Shown: positions 1 to 8,470 of the stretch, in pieces | How the letters are laid out: each line of letters begins with the position of its first letter | How positions within the stretch are numbered: position 1 is the stretch's first letter | Assembly (NCBI GenBank): GCA_965218865.1 | Contig: CBDCME010000020.1 | Span: 1-45,665, forward strand | DNA: 45,665 bases | Direction: 5' to 3' | From: CBDCME01 sp965218865 | GTDB taxonomy: Bacteria; Pseudomonadota; Alphaproteobacteria; JAAXGF01 | Translations under genes and position numbers: made by a program | The notes under the pieces: model-generated | The model's database searches: none | Seen by the model: only the letters and a program-made list of their open reading frames with translations | Told to the model about the DNA's origin: nothing

Positions 1-2
1 GC

Positions 3-1553
3 AACCGAGAACGGATCTACATTGCCCAGCCCCCGATCTCGGCGAGCGGCTTCTCGAGTCAGGCGTTCGCGCCGCACTTCCCGCACACGGCGCGCAAAAC
101 CGAAACCAAGACCTGCACCGACTGCCACTTGTCGGAAGCCAACGACAACAACGCCATCATGGCGCAGCTCCTGCTCCTGGGGACGAACTTCGTCAATTTC
201 GTCGGCTCCCACGCCTGGCTCGGATTGGACGCCTGGGTTCAAGGCGTCAAGGTCGCGGAGTACGACGAACCGCAAGCGGTGATCGGCAGTTTTTTGCATA
301 AATACGCGTACCCGGACTGGTATCGCGATCATCGCCAGCGGGGCGCCATGTTGAGCGACGGCCACAGTCACTCGGGCGGGCCGGCGGGCTGTCTCCAGCA
401 TCGTGGCGAGTACCTTTTCGCGGCCGAGGGCGAGGCCGGTTTTCGGGTCTACGACGTGGCCTCGATCGCCAACAAGGCGGTGTCGCAGCGGATCATCACG
501 GCGCCGTTCTCACCCCTGGGCCACGACACCCACGTCGCCACGGAAAACGCCACCTGCGTCGCCTTGCCGACGAATCAGCCGATCGCGCCCGCGCGCAACG
601 AGGGCGACCTGATGCGGAATGTGAACCAGGAGCAACCCTTCCACCCAATTTACAATTACGCTTTCGTGACCGATTCGGTCGAAGGTCTGATCGTTGTCGA
701 CGTCAACACCCTTGTCGATGGCGAGCCGCGCAACAATTTCCTGAAGCGGGCCGCGACCTGGAACCGGGACGGGGTTCTCGACGGGGCCCGGCACCTCACC
801 ATCGCCGGGACCCATTTCTATATCGCGACCCCCCGCGGCGTCGTCGTGCTCGACATGGACGATCCCCTGAAGCCCGAAGTCGCGGCCGAGATCGAGATTC
901 CCGACGCCCGCGCCACGGCGCTCCAGTTCCGCTATCTGTTCGTCACCGCTGGCGAGGGCCTGCGGGTCGTGGACGTCACCCACCCGGGGCATGCGCGCCT
1001 GGTGCCCGGGGCCCGCGTCGCGATCGAGAACGCCCATCGCGTTTACGTCGCCCGTACGTTCGCTTACGTGGCCGCCGGGCCCCAAGGGCTGGCCATCATC
1101 GATGTCGAAAAACCGGAGGCGCCGAGGCTTTTCCGTTTCTTCACGGCGGACGGAGAAATCGACGACACCCGGGATGTCATCGTCGCCTCGACCAATGCCT
1201 CGCTGTTCGCTTACGTGGCCGACGGCGGCAACGGTTTGCGCGTGATTCAGCTGACCTCGCCGGAAACCCAGCCGCGCTTCTACGGCTTCAGCCCCGACCC
1301 CGTGCCCGAGCTGATCGCGTCCTACAAGATCGCGCGGCCGGCGCTTGCGCTCTCCAAGGGCCTCGACCGCGACCGCGCGGTGGACGAAACGGGTCATCAG
1401 ATCGCCGTTGTCGGCCGCCTCGGTTCGCGGCCTTTCACCCAGGAGGAAATGCGGAAACTCTACCTCGACTCCGAGGGCCGGCCTTGGTTCGTAACCGATT
1501 CGGTGGACGGGCCCGGCAAGGTCGGCGAACGGTCGGCCGCGGCCGAACGATAA
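3..1553 (+). CDS. LVIVD-repeat protein with c-type haem motif (5'-partial)
   Basis: The reading frame is open from the window edge, so the gene starts upstream. Before the first usable start codon the frame encodes TCTDCHLSEAND, a CXXCH haem c site at about bases 111-128, so an internal TTG start would cut the protein wrongly. After it come at least five repeats of the LVIVD type (GLIVVDVN, GVVVLDMDDP, GLRVVDVTHP, GLAIIDVEKP, GLRVIQLTSP), a family predicted to form beta-propeller-like structures in exported proteins. The covalent haem site implies periplasmic or cell-surface maturation. It ends at TAA 1551-1553, tail to tail with a multihaem cytochrome gene on the other strand, so the two probably serve one electron-transfer process. 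Substrate and partner are unknown. More haem motifs may lie in the missing N-terminus. Confidence 0.8.
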   Translation, partial: NRERIYIAQPPISASGFSSQAFAPHFPHTARKTETKTCTDCHLSEANDNNAIMAQLLLLGTNFVNFVGSHAWLGLDAWVQGVKVAEYDEPQAVIGSFLHKYAYPDWYRDHRQRGAMLSDGHSHSGGPAGCLQHRGEYLFAAEGEAGFRVYDVASIANKAVSQRIITAPFSPLGHDTHVATENATCVALPTNQPIAPARNEGDLMRNVNQEQPFHPIYNYAFVTDSVEGLIVVDVNTLVDGEPRNNFLKRAATWNRDGVLDGARHLTIAGTHFYIATPRGVVVLDMDDPLKPEVAAEIEIPDARATALQFRYLFVTAGEGLRVVDVTHPGHARLVPGARVAIENAHRVYVARTFAYVAAGPQGLAIIDVEKPEAPRLFRFFTADGEIDDTRDVIVASTNASLFAYVADGGNGLRVIQLTSPETQPRFYGFSPDPVPELIASYKIARPALALSKGLDRDRAVDETGHQIAVVGRLGSRPFTQEEMRKLYLDSEGRPWFVTDSVDGPGKVGERSAAAER

Positions 1554-1578
1554 ACCGCGAAAACCCGCCGCTGGCGGA

Positions 1579-2927
1579 TCAGGGGGGAGGGTCGACTGGA
1601 GCGCCTCGAGGGCGGCCACGAATGCCTCCGGCCGGTATTCCTCGTCTTTCTCGACCGCGGCGTAGCACCCATCCAGGGCCGCGTTCATCGCCTCGAACCG
1701 GGTTTCGTCGATGGCCCCGGACTTGAGCAACGTGTCCAAGACGGCGCTGAGCGCCATGGTGGCCTGTTCCGCGGCCGGGTAGTCGTGGTAGGCGCCGCCG
1801 ACACCGTTATCGACCAGGTCCACGATCAGCCCTCGGACGTCGGCTTCTCCGAAGCCGTGGTCGGCGAACTTCTCGACTAATCCGTCCACCACCCGCTTGA
1901 GCGCCTTGGCGGCGTCGATGAGTGACTGGCGGTTCCCTTGGTGAGAGGCCTTGTGGAGGGCCAGCACCTTGCGCTCGAGTTCCGGGCCGAGGGTGGGCGC
2001 GACGCGGCCGGCGATGATCCGCAACATCAGCATGTTGGAATCACGGATTCGCGGCAGACCCGGGTCCAGTCCGATGCCAGTCTGCGCTTTCCAGCGCAGC
2101 TTGCTCATGCGGTGGTGGCAGGCGTAGCAGTCGTAGACCACGAATTACGGAAAAATTCCGTCTTGCCCGCGCTCGATGATCGAGTCCAACAGGTAGCCGA
2201 GGGCGAGAGATTGGCCGATCGCCCAGGTCTGGACGCCGCTCCAGGATCCCTTCCGCTTTCGGTAGTCGCCGTCGGAATCGAAATGAGCCGGCTGGATCGA
2301 GGTGAAGGTGTCGAGTTCGAAGCTCATCCGCGGGTGGCCGGCGCCCATGATGCGGTGAGTGACGAAGCGGTGCTCGTCGCCGAAATGGCACGACAGGCAG
2401 AGCCGCGCCCGCGTCACCGGGTCGGCGCTGGGGTAGAGGCCGCTCGCGACGTTGAGCCGGTGCGTGGCGGCGGCGGAAATATGGGTCCCGATCCATCTCC
2501 CGGCGCCGCCATGACAGGCCTCGCAGGTCACGCCGTCGGAGATTTGGAAGGTCCGATGGCGCCGCCTCGGAGGGACGTTGTTGGCGTGACAGTCGAGACA
2601 TACGTCCGCCGTGTGCGCCGACTCAAGGCCGAGATTGCGGGCGATCCTTTGGGAGCGCTCGTTGAGCAGCACCTCGTAGGCCCGCGCGTGTTTGTCGTGG
2701 CGCTGCCAGGTGACGAATTCGTTTTGCCGCACCCCGATGTTCGGCAACGCCTGGACGGCACCGTGGCAAGTGCTGCCGGCGCAGGTCACGACCTCCATGT
2801 GAATGTCTTTGTCGACCAGCGGAACCGGGACGTTTTCGCCCGCCCATCCCGGGCCGGCGAGGCCTCCCCAGGCCACCACAACGCAAACCGCCACGAGGCG
2901 AAACCGAAATCCACGGATTTGGAACAC
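1579..2927 (-). pseudogene. Multihaem cytochrome c (c554-like) with in-frame stop
   Basis: The N-terminal part has a signal peptide (hydrophobic VAVCVVVAWGGLAG, then GWAG) and haem-type motifs CAGSTCH (CX4CH), CLDCH, CEACH and CLSCH, as in the cytochrome c554 family. GTG at 2927 follows GGGGGAGG at five bases and is preferred to ATG 2993. At 2147-2145 the frame meets TAA; the same frame then resumes at once with FVVYDCYACHH, a fifth haem site, and about 190 helical residues ending ALQSTLPP. Related cytochromes usually read PEF at this point, so GAA to TAA is the simplest explanation. At the far end a run of six C stands just before TGA 1581-1579; one more C would put that stop in frame, otherwise the frame runs on antisense to the neighbour. 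Translated as is, the protein lacks its last haem and C-terminal domain. Confidence 0.72.
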
Positions 2928-3077
2928 GCGCGCCTCCCCCTGGCGAGTTCTGTCGCGAATCGCGAATGGGATCACCAATCGCTCCCCGGTCATCCATCCT
3001 CCACAATCCGAAGCTTAGAACAGCTCGCCGAAACTTTCGAGCGATTCCCGAATCGGTTCGGGCGCCCACCTCCCGGG

Positions 3078-3662
3078 TTAGTGGGCCTTGTCGGCTTTGG
3101 CCCAGAGGTCGAAGTTGTCGCGCTTCAGGCACACCGTCGCGAAGCCGGCGCGTTTGAGGGCGTGGCCGAGGGTCTTGGCGCTGAAGCCGGTCTTGTGGGC
3201 CATGAATTCGTTGCCCCGGGCGATCGAGGCCCGGTGGCCGTAAATCATGTCGATCGGGGAGATCGGGCCGGCCGGGGAGACGTAAGCGGCGCCGTCGAGC
3301 TTGTCCGCGGCGACCAGCTCGGCGACCTTCTGGAGGTCGGGGAGGGTGATCAGGGCGAAGCCGCCGGGTTTGAGAACGCGGAAGAACTCGCCCAGCGCGG
3401 CCGGCACCTGGTGGGCGAAGAGATGTTCGAGGTTGTGCGACGACCATACCGCTTCGACCGATCCGGCCTCCACCACGCCCATGTCGATCATGTCAGCGAC
3501 GATTTCCGGCTCGACCTCGGGGTTGATGTCGAGGCGGAGCTCGCGCCAATCCGGACCGCGAAAAGCCGGGTGGAGCTTTTTCGGGTTCACCGCCCCGCAG
3601 CCGACGTGGAGCACGGTCGACGGCTGTTTGGGCAATACCTTCGATTCCGTGTTTTCGGTCAC
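3078..3662 (-). CDS. Class I SAM-dependent methyltransferase
   Basis: A 194-residue protein with the Rossmann methyltransferase core. Motif I is VLHVGCGAVNP near residue 17, an acidic end of strand 2 is LRLDINPEVEPEIVADM, motif IV is SVEAVWSSHNLEHLF, and the FFRVLKPGGFALITLPDL segment is the usual Methyltransf_11-type post-motif. The substrate cannot be told from sequence; the HNLEHL signature is common in small-molecule, lipid and sugar methyltransferases. It has no signal peptide and should be cytoplasmic. It lies upstream of and parallel to the broken cytochrome gene, 150 bases from that gene's start, but the spacing gives no strong sign of an operon. The divergent interval to 3874 (about 210 bases) should hold promoters for this gene and the transporter; no clear -35/-10 pair was identified. 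Confidence 0.8.
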   Translation of the reverse strand: MTENTESKVLPKQPSTVLHVGCGAVNPKKLHPAFRGPDWRELRLDINPEVEPEIVADMIDMGVVEAGSVEAVWSSHNLEHLFAHQVPAALGEFFRVLKPGGFALITLPDLQKVAELVAADKLDGAAYVSPAGPISPIDMIYGHRASIARGNEFMAHKTGFSAKTLGHALKRAGFATVCLKRDNFDLWAKADKAH

Positions 3663-3873
3663 GCTCCGGCTCCGTCACGCCGTTGTCCCAGCGCCGCGGC
3701 CGTTGCCGGGGCGGCAAATGAGAGTATCAGTATCTTGGCGGTCCCGGGAAGCCGATCGGTTTTTGGTCGCAAGCCCCGCGATGACATGGTTGTATGCAAC
3801 GGGTATCATCCGGCTCGCGTCTTCCCCGGCACCGAAAACCGCGTGATTCTTGTAACTAAGTTCCGGGCTTACC

Positions 3874-4899
3874 ATGTTGTCGTTTCCCGCCGCCGTATTG
3901 GTATTTTATTTCTTGCTGCTCATGACGATCGTGATCTTGCGGTTGCGGCGTTTGTCGGCAGCCAAGCAAGGTCGCCAGCGGGAATTCTTTTCGAAGCGTT
4001 GGAACGACAAGATCGCGAGCCGATTTCTGAAGATATCGACGACGGTATCCGTGGCGGCGGCGGCGACGATCCTGGCGATCAAATGCATCGCCTGGATTTA
4101 TACCGGTTCGGTGGCCGTGTTGTCGTCGATGATGGAATCGCTCGTTCACACGGGTGCCGCCTTGTGCAATCTCGTCGCGGTCCGTTATGCCTTGCGCCCC
4201 GCCACCGAAAGCTACCGGTTCGGACCCGGTAAGGCGGAACCTCTCGCCGGACTGCTGAGGGCCGTATTCGTCGCCGGTTTGGCGCTCTTGCTGATCACCG
4301 AAGCGCTTGAGCATCTGCACGATCCGGCCCCCGTCGAGCACATGGAGATCGGAGTCGCGATCATGGTGTTCGTCATCATCCTGCTCGGGGTCGTGGTTCG
4401 GTTTCAGCAATACGTCGCCGAGAAAACAAACTCGACCGCGATCGGCGCCGATGCCCTGCAATACAAGGCCGACGTTCTGATGAACGCGGGAGTCATCGTT
4501 TCTCTGGCGTTGAGCAGCCGCCTGGGCTGGACCTACGCGGATCCGGTATTCGCCGTCGTTATCGCCGGCTACATTCTTTACAGCGCCATGCCGATCGCGA
4601 GGCGGGCGTTCCACAATCTCATGGACGGCGAACTTCCCGACCGTGATCGCAATCGGATCCGCGAACTCGCCGAGAGCACTCCGGAGGTGCGCGGTATCGA
4701 CGATTTGCGCACCCGCACCTCGGGACTCAAGCCGTTCGTTCAATTTCGCTTGAGAGTCGACGGCGCTGTCTCCTTGACGAAGGCGCATGGCTTGGCCAAG
4801 CGGATCGAGGCCCGGATTCGAAATGCGTTTCCAGGGGCGGAGGTTTTCATTTCCCACGAACCCGTGGTTCCGAAAACCGGCAAGCGGAAGCGCGTCTGA
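3874..4899 (+). CDS. Cation diffusion facilitator-family protein with substituted metal sites
   Basis: The 341-residue product aligns by eye with the FieF/YiiP zinc/iron exporter: YTGSVAVLSSMMESLVHTGA, FGPGKAEPLAGL, ADALQYKADVLMN, ILYSAMPIARRAFHNLMD and DLRTRTSG match it in order. Compared with the FieF sequence I remember, site A Asp45/Asp49/His153/Asp157 becomes Glu88/His92/Gln196/Asp200. Site B His71 and His75 become Tyr114 and Pro118. Most C-terminal-domain histidines are also replaced. An extra N-terminal segment of about 43 residues adds a predicted membrane helix (residues 5-23), which FieF lacks. It is an inner-membrane protein, but its cargo may not be zinc or iron, or transport may be lost. 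ATG 3874 is the first start of the frame and is kept because the hydrophobic start reads like a real helix. The downstream ppx gene is probably transcribed separately. Confidence 0.82.
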   Translation: MLSFPAAVLVFYFLLLMTIVILRLRRLSAAKQGRQREFFSKRWNDKIASRFLKISTTVSVAAAATILAIKCIAWIYTGSVAVLSSMMESLVHTGAALCNLVAVRYALRPATESYRFGPGKAEPLAGLLRAVFVAGLALLLITEALEHLHDPAPVEHMEIGVAIMVFVIILLGVVVRFQQYVAEKTNSTAIGADALQYKADVLMNAGVIVSLALSSRLGWTYADPVFAVVIAGYILYSAMPIARRAFHNLMDGELPDRDRNRIRELAESTPEVRGIDDLRTRTSGLKPFVQFRLRVDGAVSLTKAHGLAKRIEARIRNAFPGAEVFISHEPVVPKTGKRKRV

Positions 4900-4990
4900 T
4901 CGCCGTCCCCGATTGCCTGGGTGGCGGAACTCGAGCCCCGACTCTTTCATGACGCCGGTTTAGGGCGTGGCGTTCCAGGTCGGATCTGGT

Positions 4991-5010
4991 GTATACTTTG
5001 GAAAATATAC
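4991..5010 (+). promoter_or_regulatory. Dyad operator-like site with TATACT
   Basis: The interval before the leader ORF holds an inverted repeat, GTATA-(N10)-TATAC, an AT-rich island in GC-rich DNA. It includes TATACT, a plausible -10 box at 4992-4997, but no convincing -35. It lies 12 bases before the leader ORF start codon and directly before its Shine-Dalgarno. It could be a promoter core overlapped by an operator, or only an AT-rich -10 region. The regulator is unknown. Confidence 0.35.
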
Positions 5011-5022
5011 AGGGGAGGTGAA

Positions 5023-5115
5023 ATGCGGGCTTCCGAAATTGGCGGCTTACCGCTTCGGAATCCTGGCGGGGATCAATTAGCGCGTGGGAGCGACACCGTC
5101 ACGATTTTATCCTAG
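5023..5115 (+). CDS. Short leader ORF (30 codons) upstream of ppx
   Basis: ATG 5023 is preceded by GGGGAGGTGAA, one of the strongest ribosome-binding sites in the window. The frame runs 30 codons (MRASEIGGLPLRNPGG...TVTILS) to TAG 5113-5115. That stop lies inside CCTAGGAG, which is the Shine-Dalgarno of the next gene (GTG 5132), so a ribosome terminating here would cover the ppx ribosome-binding site. This arrangement suits translational coupling or a leader peptide. The peptide has no run of a single amino acid typical of attenuators, no signal peptide and no recognised family. It could be a genuine small protein, a coupling leader, or the remnant start of a longer gene. Confidence 0.5.
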   Translation: MRASEIGGLPLRNPGGDQLARGSDTVTILS

Positions 5116-5131
5116 GAGCGTCAGGGGTTCG

Positions 5132-6142
5132 GTGAAGCGCGCCCGCAAGCGGGCCCGGACCTACGCGGCGATCGACCTGGGAACGAATAATTGCCATCTC
5201 CTGGTAGCCCGGCCGGCGGTGTTCGGTTTGAATGTCGTGGACGCGTTTTCGCGCATTGTCCGTCTCGGCGAGGGCGTGGCCAACTCGCGTAGGTTGATGC
5301 CGGCGGCGATGTCCCGGACCATCGCCGCGCTCAAGATTTGCGTCAAAAAATTGCATCGTAACAGTGTTAGCCGGGTTCGCAGCGTGGCCACTGAGGCGTG
5401 CCGTCGGTCGATCAACGGATCCGATTTCCAGGATCGGGTCGGCGTCGAAACCGGCCTCAAGCTCGAAATCATCAGCGAGGCGGAGGAGGCGAGGCTGGCG
5501 GTGGAAGGTTGTACGCCGCTGCTCGACTCGAAATCCCGCGAGGCCCTGGTGTTCGATATCGGCGGCGGCAGCACTGAGTTGATCTGGGTCGAGCACCGAC
5601 CTGAAAAACCGCCCGAAATCAAGGCCTGGACGTCTCTTTCGTGCGGCGTGGTCGGTCTCGCCGAGGAACATGGGGGCGACCGCGTGTCGCGCGCCGTCTA
5701 CGAAGAGATGGTGGCGCGGGTTCAGCGCCAGTTGATGCCCTTCGAGTCGGCGAATGGCCTGAACGGCAAAATCGCGTCGGGCGGGGTCCAAATGCTGGGG
5801 GCGTCGGGGACGGTCACGACGGTCGCCGGCATTCACCTGGGGCTGCGCCAATACAGCCGCTCGCTCGTCGATGGCCAACAGCTTTCGTTCGCCGATGTCG
5901 ACGCCGTATCCGCGTATCTCCTCGACATGGACTACGAGGCTCGGGCCGCCACTCCGTGCGTCGGCCCCGACCGGGCCGATCTGGTGGTCGCCGGTTGCGC
6001 TATCCTCGACGCCATCCAACGCACCTGGCCGGTCGGGGGGTTGACGGTCGCCGATCGTGGTCTTCGCGAGGGCTTGCTCTTCGGCATGATGCGCGAGGAC
6101 GACGGTGATCATCATGACCCAAGCACGAAACTCGCGGATTAA
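5132..6142 (+). CDS. ppx: Exopolyphosphatase / pppGpp phosphohydrolase (Ppx/GppA family)
   Basis: It hydrolyses terminal phosphates of polyphosphate or the 5' phosphate of pppGpp in the cytoplasm, linking phosphate storage to stringent signalling. The protein has the ASKHA-type signature AAIDLGTNNCHLLVA at its N-terminus, an ATEACRRS segment, the second phosphate loop VFDIGGGSTEL, and GASGTVTTVAG. At about 336 residues it is the short single-core form common in alphaproteobacteria, without the HD-like C-terminal domain of long Ppx. GTG 5132 is chosen over the GTG at 5084 because CTAGGAG lies 13 bases upstream and because the 5084 start would add a non-conserved extension overlapping the leader ORF. 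rlmE follows after 39 bases, a pairing I recall from other alphaproteobacteria. Choosing between Ppx and GppA activity is not possible here. Confidence 0.88.
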   Translation: MKRARKRARTYAAIDLGTNNCHLLVARPAVFGLNVVDAFSRIVRLGEGVANSRRLMPAAMSRTIAALKICVKKLHRNSVSRVRSVATEACRRSINGSDFQDRVGVETGLKLEIISEAEEARLAVEGCTPLLDSKSREALVFDIGGGSTELIWVEHRPEKPPEIKAWTSLSCGVVGLAEEHGGDRVSRAVYEEMVARVQRQLMPFESANGLNGKIASGGVQMLGASGTVTTVAGIHLGLRQYSRSLVDGQQLSFADVDAVSAYLLDMDYEARAATPCVGPDRADLVVAGCAILDAIQRTWPVGGLTVADRGLREGLLFGMMREDDGDHHDPSTKLAD

Positions 6143-6181
6143 GCCCATGCCGTCTCCGGCGCAACGGGCCGGGGACCGCGG

Positions 6182-6853
6182 ATGACATCAGGCGGTACGG
6201 ATTCCTCGCGGCGTTGGCTCCGGCGTCAACACAGAGACCCCTTCGTCGCCGCCGCCCGAAAAGAAGGCTTGCGCTCGCGCGCGGCGTTCAAGCTGCGCCA
6301 AATCGATGACCGTTATCGTCTGTTATTACCCGGACGACGGATCGTCGATCTCGGGGCCGCGCCGGGTGGCTGGAGCCAGATCGCCGCCGAGCGGACTGGT
6401 GCCAAAGACGCGCGGGGCGGACGTGTCGTGGCGATCGATCTCGAACCCTTCGATCCTATCCCGGGGGTCGTCGGCCTTGTCGGTGACGTCGCCGAGGCGG
6501 GAACGCCGAGCCGAATTATCGAGGCCTTGTCCGCCCGTGCCGATGTCGTCTTGAGCGATATGGCGGTGCCGGCGACCGGGCACGCGGGGACCGACCGTCT
6601 GCGCGCGGCGCGGCTGTGCGAGCTGGCATTGGCGACCGCCGAATCCGTGCTTGTTCCCGGCGGGGCATTCGTCTGCAAGGTTTCGAGGGGCGGCACGGAT
6701 CCGGGGATTCTGGCAAATGTGAAATCGCGATTTTCAATCGCGAAACATGTGAAACCTCCCGCCAGTCGGTCCGATTCAGCGGAAATATACCTTATCGCAA
6801 CCGATTTTCGTGGCCTCGATCCGAGCTCGGTGATGAAGTCTCCCGGATCGTAA
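6182..6853 (+). CDS. rlmE: 23S rRNA (uridine-2'-O)-methyltransferase RlmE/FtsJ
   Basis: It methylates the 2'-O of U2552 in the A-loop of 23S rRNA during late 50S assembly. The 223-residue protein carries the FtsJ fold: SRAAFKL near residue 33, SAM motif VDLGAAPGGWSQ at 55-66, VVLSDMAVP at 122-130, FVCKVSRGG at 163-171 and SAEIYLIA at 199-206. The catalytic tetrad reads Lys37-Asp126-Lys166-Glu201. The usual DMAPN is DMAVP here, a mild change that leaves the Asp. ATG 6182 lies 39 bases after ppx, so both probably share one transcript. A longer-than-usual disordered start of about 15 residues is present. Confidence 0.93.
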   Translation: MTSGGTDSSRRWLRRQHRDPFVAAARKEGLRSRAAFKLRQIDDRYRLLLPGRRIVDLGAAPGGWSQIAAERTGAKDARGGRVVAIDLEPFDPIPGVVGLVGDVAEAGTPSRIIEALSARADVVLSDMAVPATGHAGTDRLRAARLCELALATAESVLVPGGAFVCKVSRGGTDPGILANVKSRFSIAKHVKPPASRSDSAEIYLIATDFRGLDPSSVMKSPGS

Positions 6854-6907
6854 AGTCTCGAATTCGAATTCGCGGCGTCCGGTTGCGCGCGGGTGGCGGG
6901 AACGCCC

Positions 6908-6935
6908 TTGGCGGCGATATTAATTGGTGTAAGAT
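6908..6935 (+). promoter_or_regulatory. Sigma70-like promoter of guaB
   Basis: TTGGCG (6908-6913) and TAAGAT (6930-6935) are 16 bases apart and end 26 bases before the guaB ATG, in the 108-base interval after rlmE. The pair fits a housekeeping promoter. No PurR-like operator was recognised. The call rests on consensus by eye only. Confidence 0.42.
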
Positions 6936-6961
6936 CGCGCCGACCCTTACAGAGAGGCATA

Positions 6962-8425
6962 ATGGCCTACCGCGAAGCGCTGACCTTCGACGACGTTCTA
7001 ATCGTTCCCGAAGAGTCCGATGTGCTGCCCGCGAACGCCGACGTACGCACCCGACTTACCCGTAACCTCGAACTCGGCGTCCCCTTGATCTCCGCGGCGA
7101 TGGACACGGTGACGGAGAGTCCGCTCGCGATCGCGATGGCCCAGGCGGGTGGCGTCGGCGTGATCCACAGAAACATGCCGCCGAAAGCCCAGGCCGACGA
7201 AGTACGCAAGGTCAAGAAGTTCGAATCCGGGATGGTCGTCAACCCGGTGACTATTCAGCCTCAAGAGGACCTGGCCCATGCCTTGGCGCTGATGTCCGAG
7301 CACCGCATCTCCGGCATTCCGGTGGTCGAGGGGACGAGCGGCAAGCTCGTGGGTATCCTGACCAACCGCGACGTCCGCTTCGCCACCGATCCGGATCAGC
7401 CGGTCAGCGAATTGATGACAAGAGAGAACCTGGTCACCGTGCGGGACGGGGTGAATACCGACGAAGCGAAACGGCTTCTCCACCGTCACCGGATCGAAAA
7501 GTTGATCGTGGTCGACGATGCCTTCCGCTGTACCGGACTGGTAACGGTCAAGGACATCGAAAAGGCGCAACGATTTCCCAACGCCTGCAAGGATGGCCAG
7601 GGGCGTTTATGCGCCGCCGCGGCGACTGGGGTTGGCGAGGACGGGGTCGCCCGCGCCCGCTCGTTGCTTGCCGCCGAGGTGGACATCATCGTCGTCGACA
7701 CCGCGCACGGACATTCGCGCGACGTGTTGGACACCGTCGGCCGCGTCAAGACCTTGAGCAATCAGGCTCAGGTCATCGCCGGTAACGTGGCTACGGGGGA
7801 GGGGGCGCGGGCATTGATCGATTCGGGTGCCGACGCGGTCAAGGTCGGGATCGGCCCGGGCTCTATCTGCACCACCCGCGTGGTCGCGGGGGTGGGGATT
7901 CCCCAGCTGAGCGCGATCCTCGAGGTTTCGGAGGAATGCCGTAAGACCGGGGTCCCGGTGATAGCCGACGGCGGCATCACGCTTTCCGGGGATTTGGCCA
8001 AGGCGGTGGCCGCCGGCGCCGATTGCGCGATGATCGGCTCGCTTTTCGCCGGTACCGACGAAGCGCCCGGCGACGTCTATCTATACCAGGGCCGATCGTA
8101 CAAGGCGTACCGCGGCATGGGATCGCTGGGAGCCTTGGCGCGGGGTTCCGCCGACCGCTATTTTCAGCAGGACGTTGCCGACAATCACAAGTTCGTTCCC
8201 GAGGGGGTGGAGGGTCAGGTGCCTTACCGGGGACCGGTGGGAAACGTTATCCATCAGCTTGTCGGCGGCCTGAGGGCGGCGATGGGGTACACCGGTAATC
8301 GGACGATCACCGAAATGCAAAAGAACTGCAAGTTCCGCCGGATTTCCGCCGCCGGCATCCGGGAAAGCCACGTCCACGACATCTTGATCACGCGCGAGGT
8401 CCCCAATTATCGGCCGGCGGACTGA
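6962..8425 (+). CDS. guaB: Inosine-5'-monophosphate dehydrogenase
   Basis: It oxidises IMP to XMP with NAD+, the committed step of guanine nucleotide synthesis in the cytoplasm. The 487-residue protein has the family's full length. It begins with YREALTFDDVLIVPEESDVLP and SAAMDTVTE, then two CBS domains (about residues 90-205: HRISGIPVVEG, GILTNRDVRF, EKLIVVDD), and returns to the barrel with VDTAHGH and the catalytic loop GIGPGSICTTR, whose Cys attacks IMP. The flap region with YRGMGSLGA follows. ATG 6962 follows GAGAGG at the right spacing and starts at the conserved N-terminus; an in-frame start at 6893 would add 23 unlikely residues. guaA begins 45 bases after the stop, so guaBA form an operon. 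Confidence 0.97.
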   Translation: MAYREALTFDDVLIVPEESDVLPANADVRTRLTRNLELGVPLISAAMDTVTESPLAIAMAQAGGVGVIHRNMPPKAQADEVRKVKKFESGMVVNPVTIQPQEDLAHALALMSEHRISGIPVVEGTSGKLVGILTNRDVRFATDPDQPVSELMTRENLVTVRDGVNTDEAKRLLHRHRIEKLIVVDDAFRCTGLVTVKDIEKAQRFPNACKDGQGRLCAAAATGVGEDGVARARSLLAAEVDIIVVDTAHGHSRDVLDTVGRVKTLSNQAQVIAGNVATGEGARALIDSGADAVKVGIGPGSICTTRVVAGVGIPQLSAILEVSEECRKTGVPVIADGGITLSGDLAKAVAAGADCAMIGSLFAGTDEAPGDVYLYQGRSYKAYRGMGSLGALARGSADRYFQQDVADNHKFVPEGVEGQVPYRGPVGNVIHQLVGGLRAAMGYTGNRTITEMQKNCKFRRISAAGIRESHVHDILITREVPNYRPAD

Positions 8426-8470
8426 GAGGCCACCCGCGACGGGAGCACCCTTGGCGCTCGGGCGAATTCC

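Noticed and set aside
1938..4232. Long open frame (764 codons) on the plus strand
   Set aside because: It is antisense to the multihaem cytochrome and methyltransferase genes, whose motifs (CXXCH, SAM motif I) are clear. It shows no domain; it is a GC-rich shadow frame.
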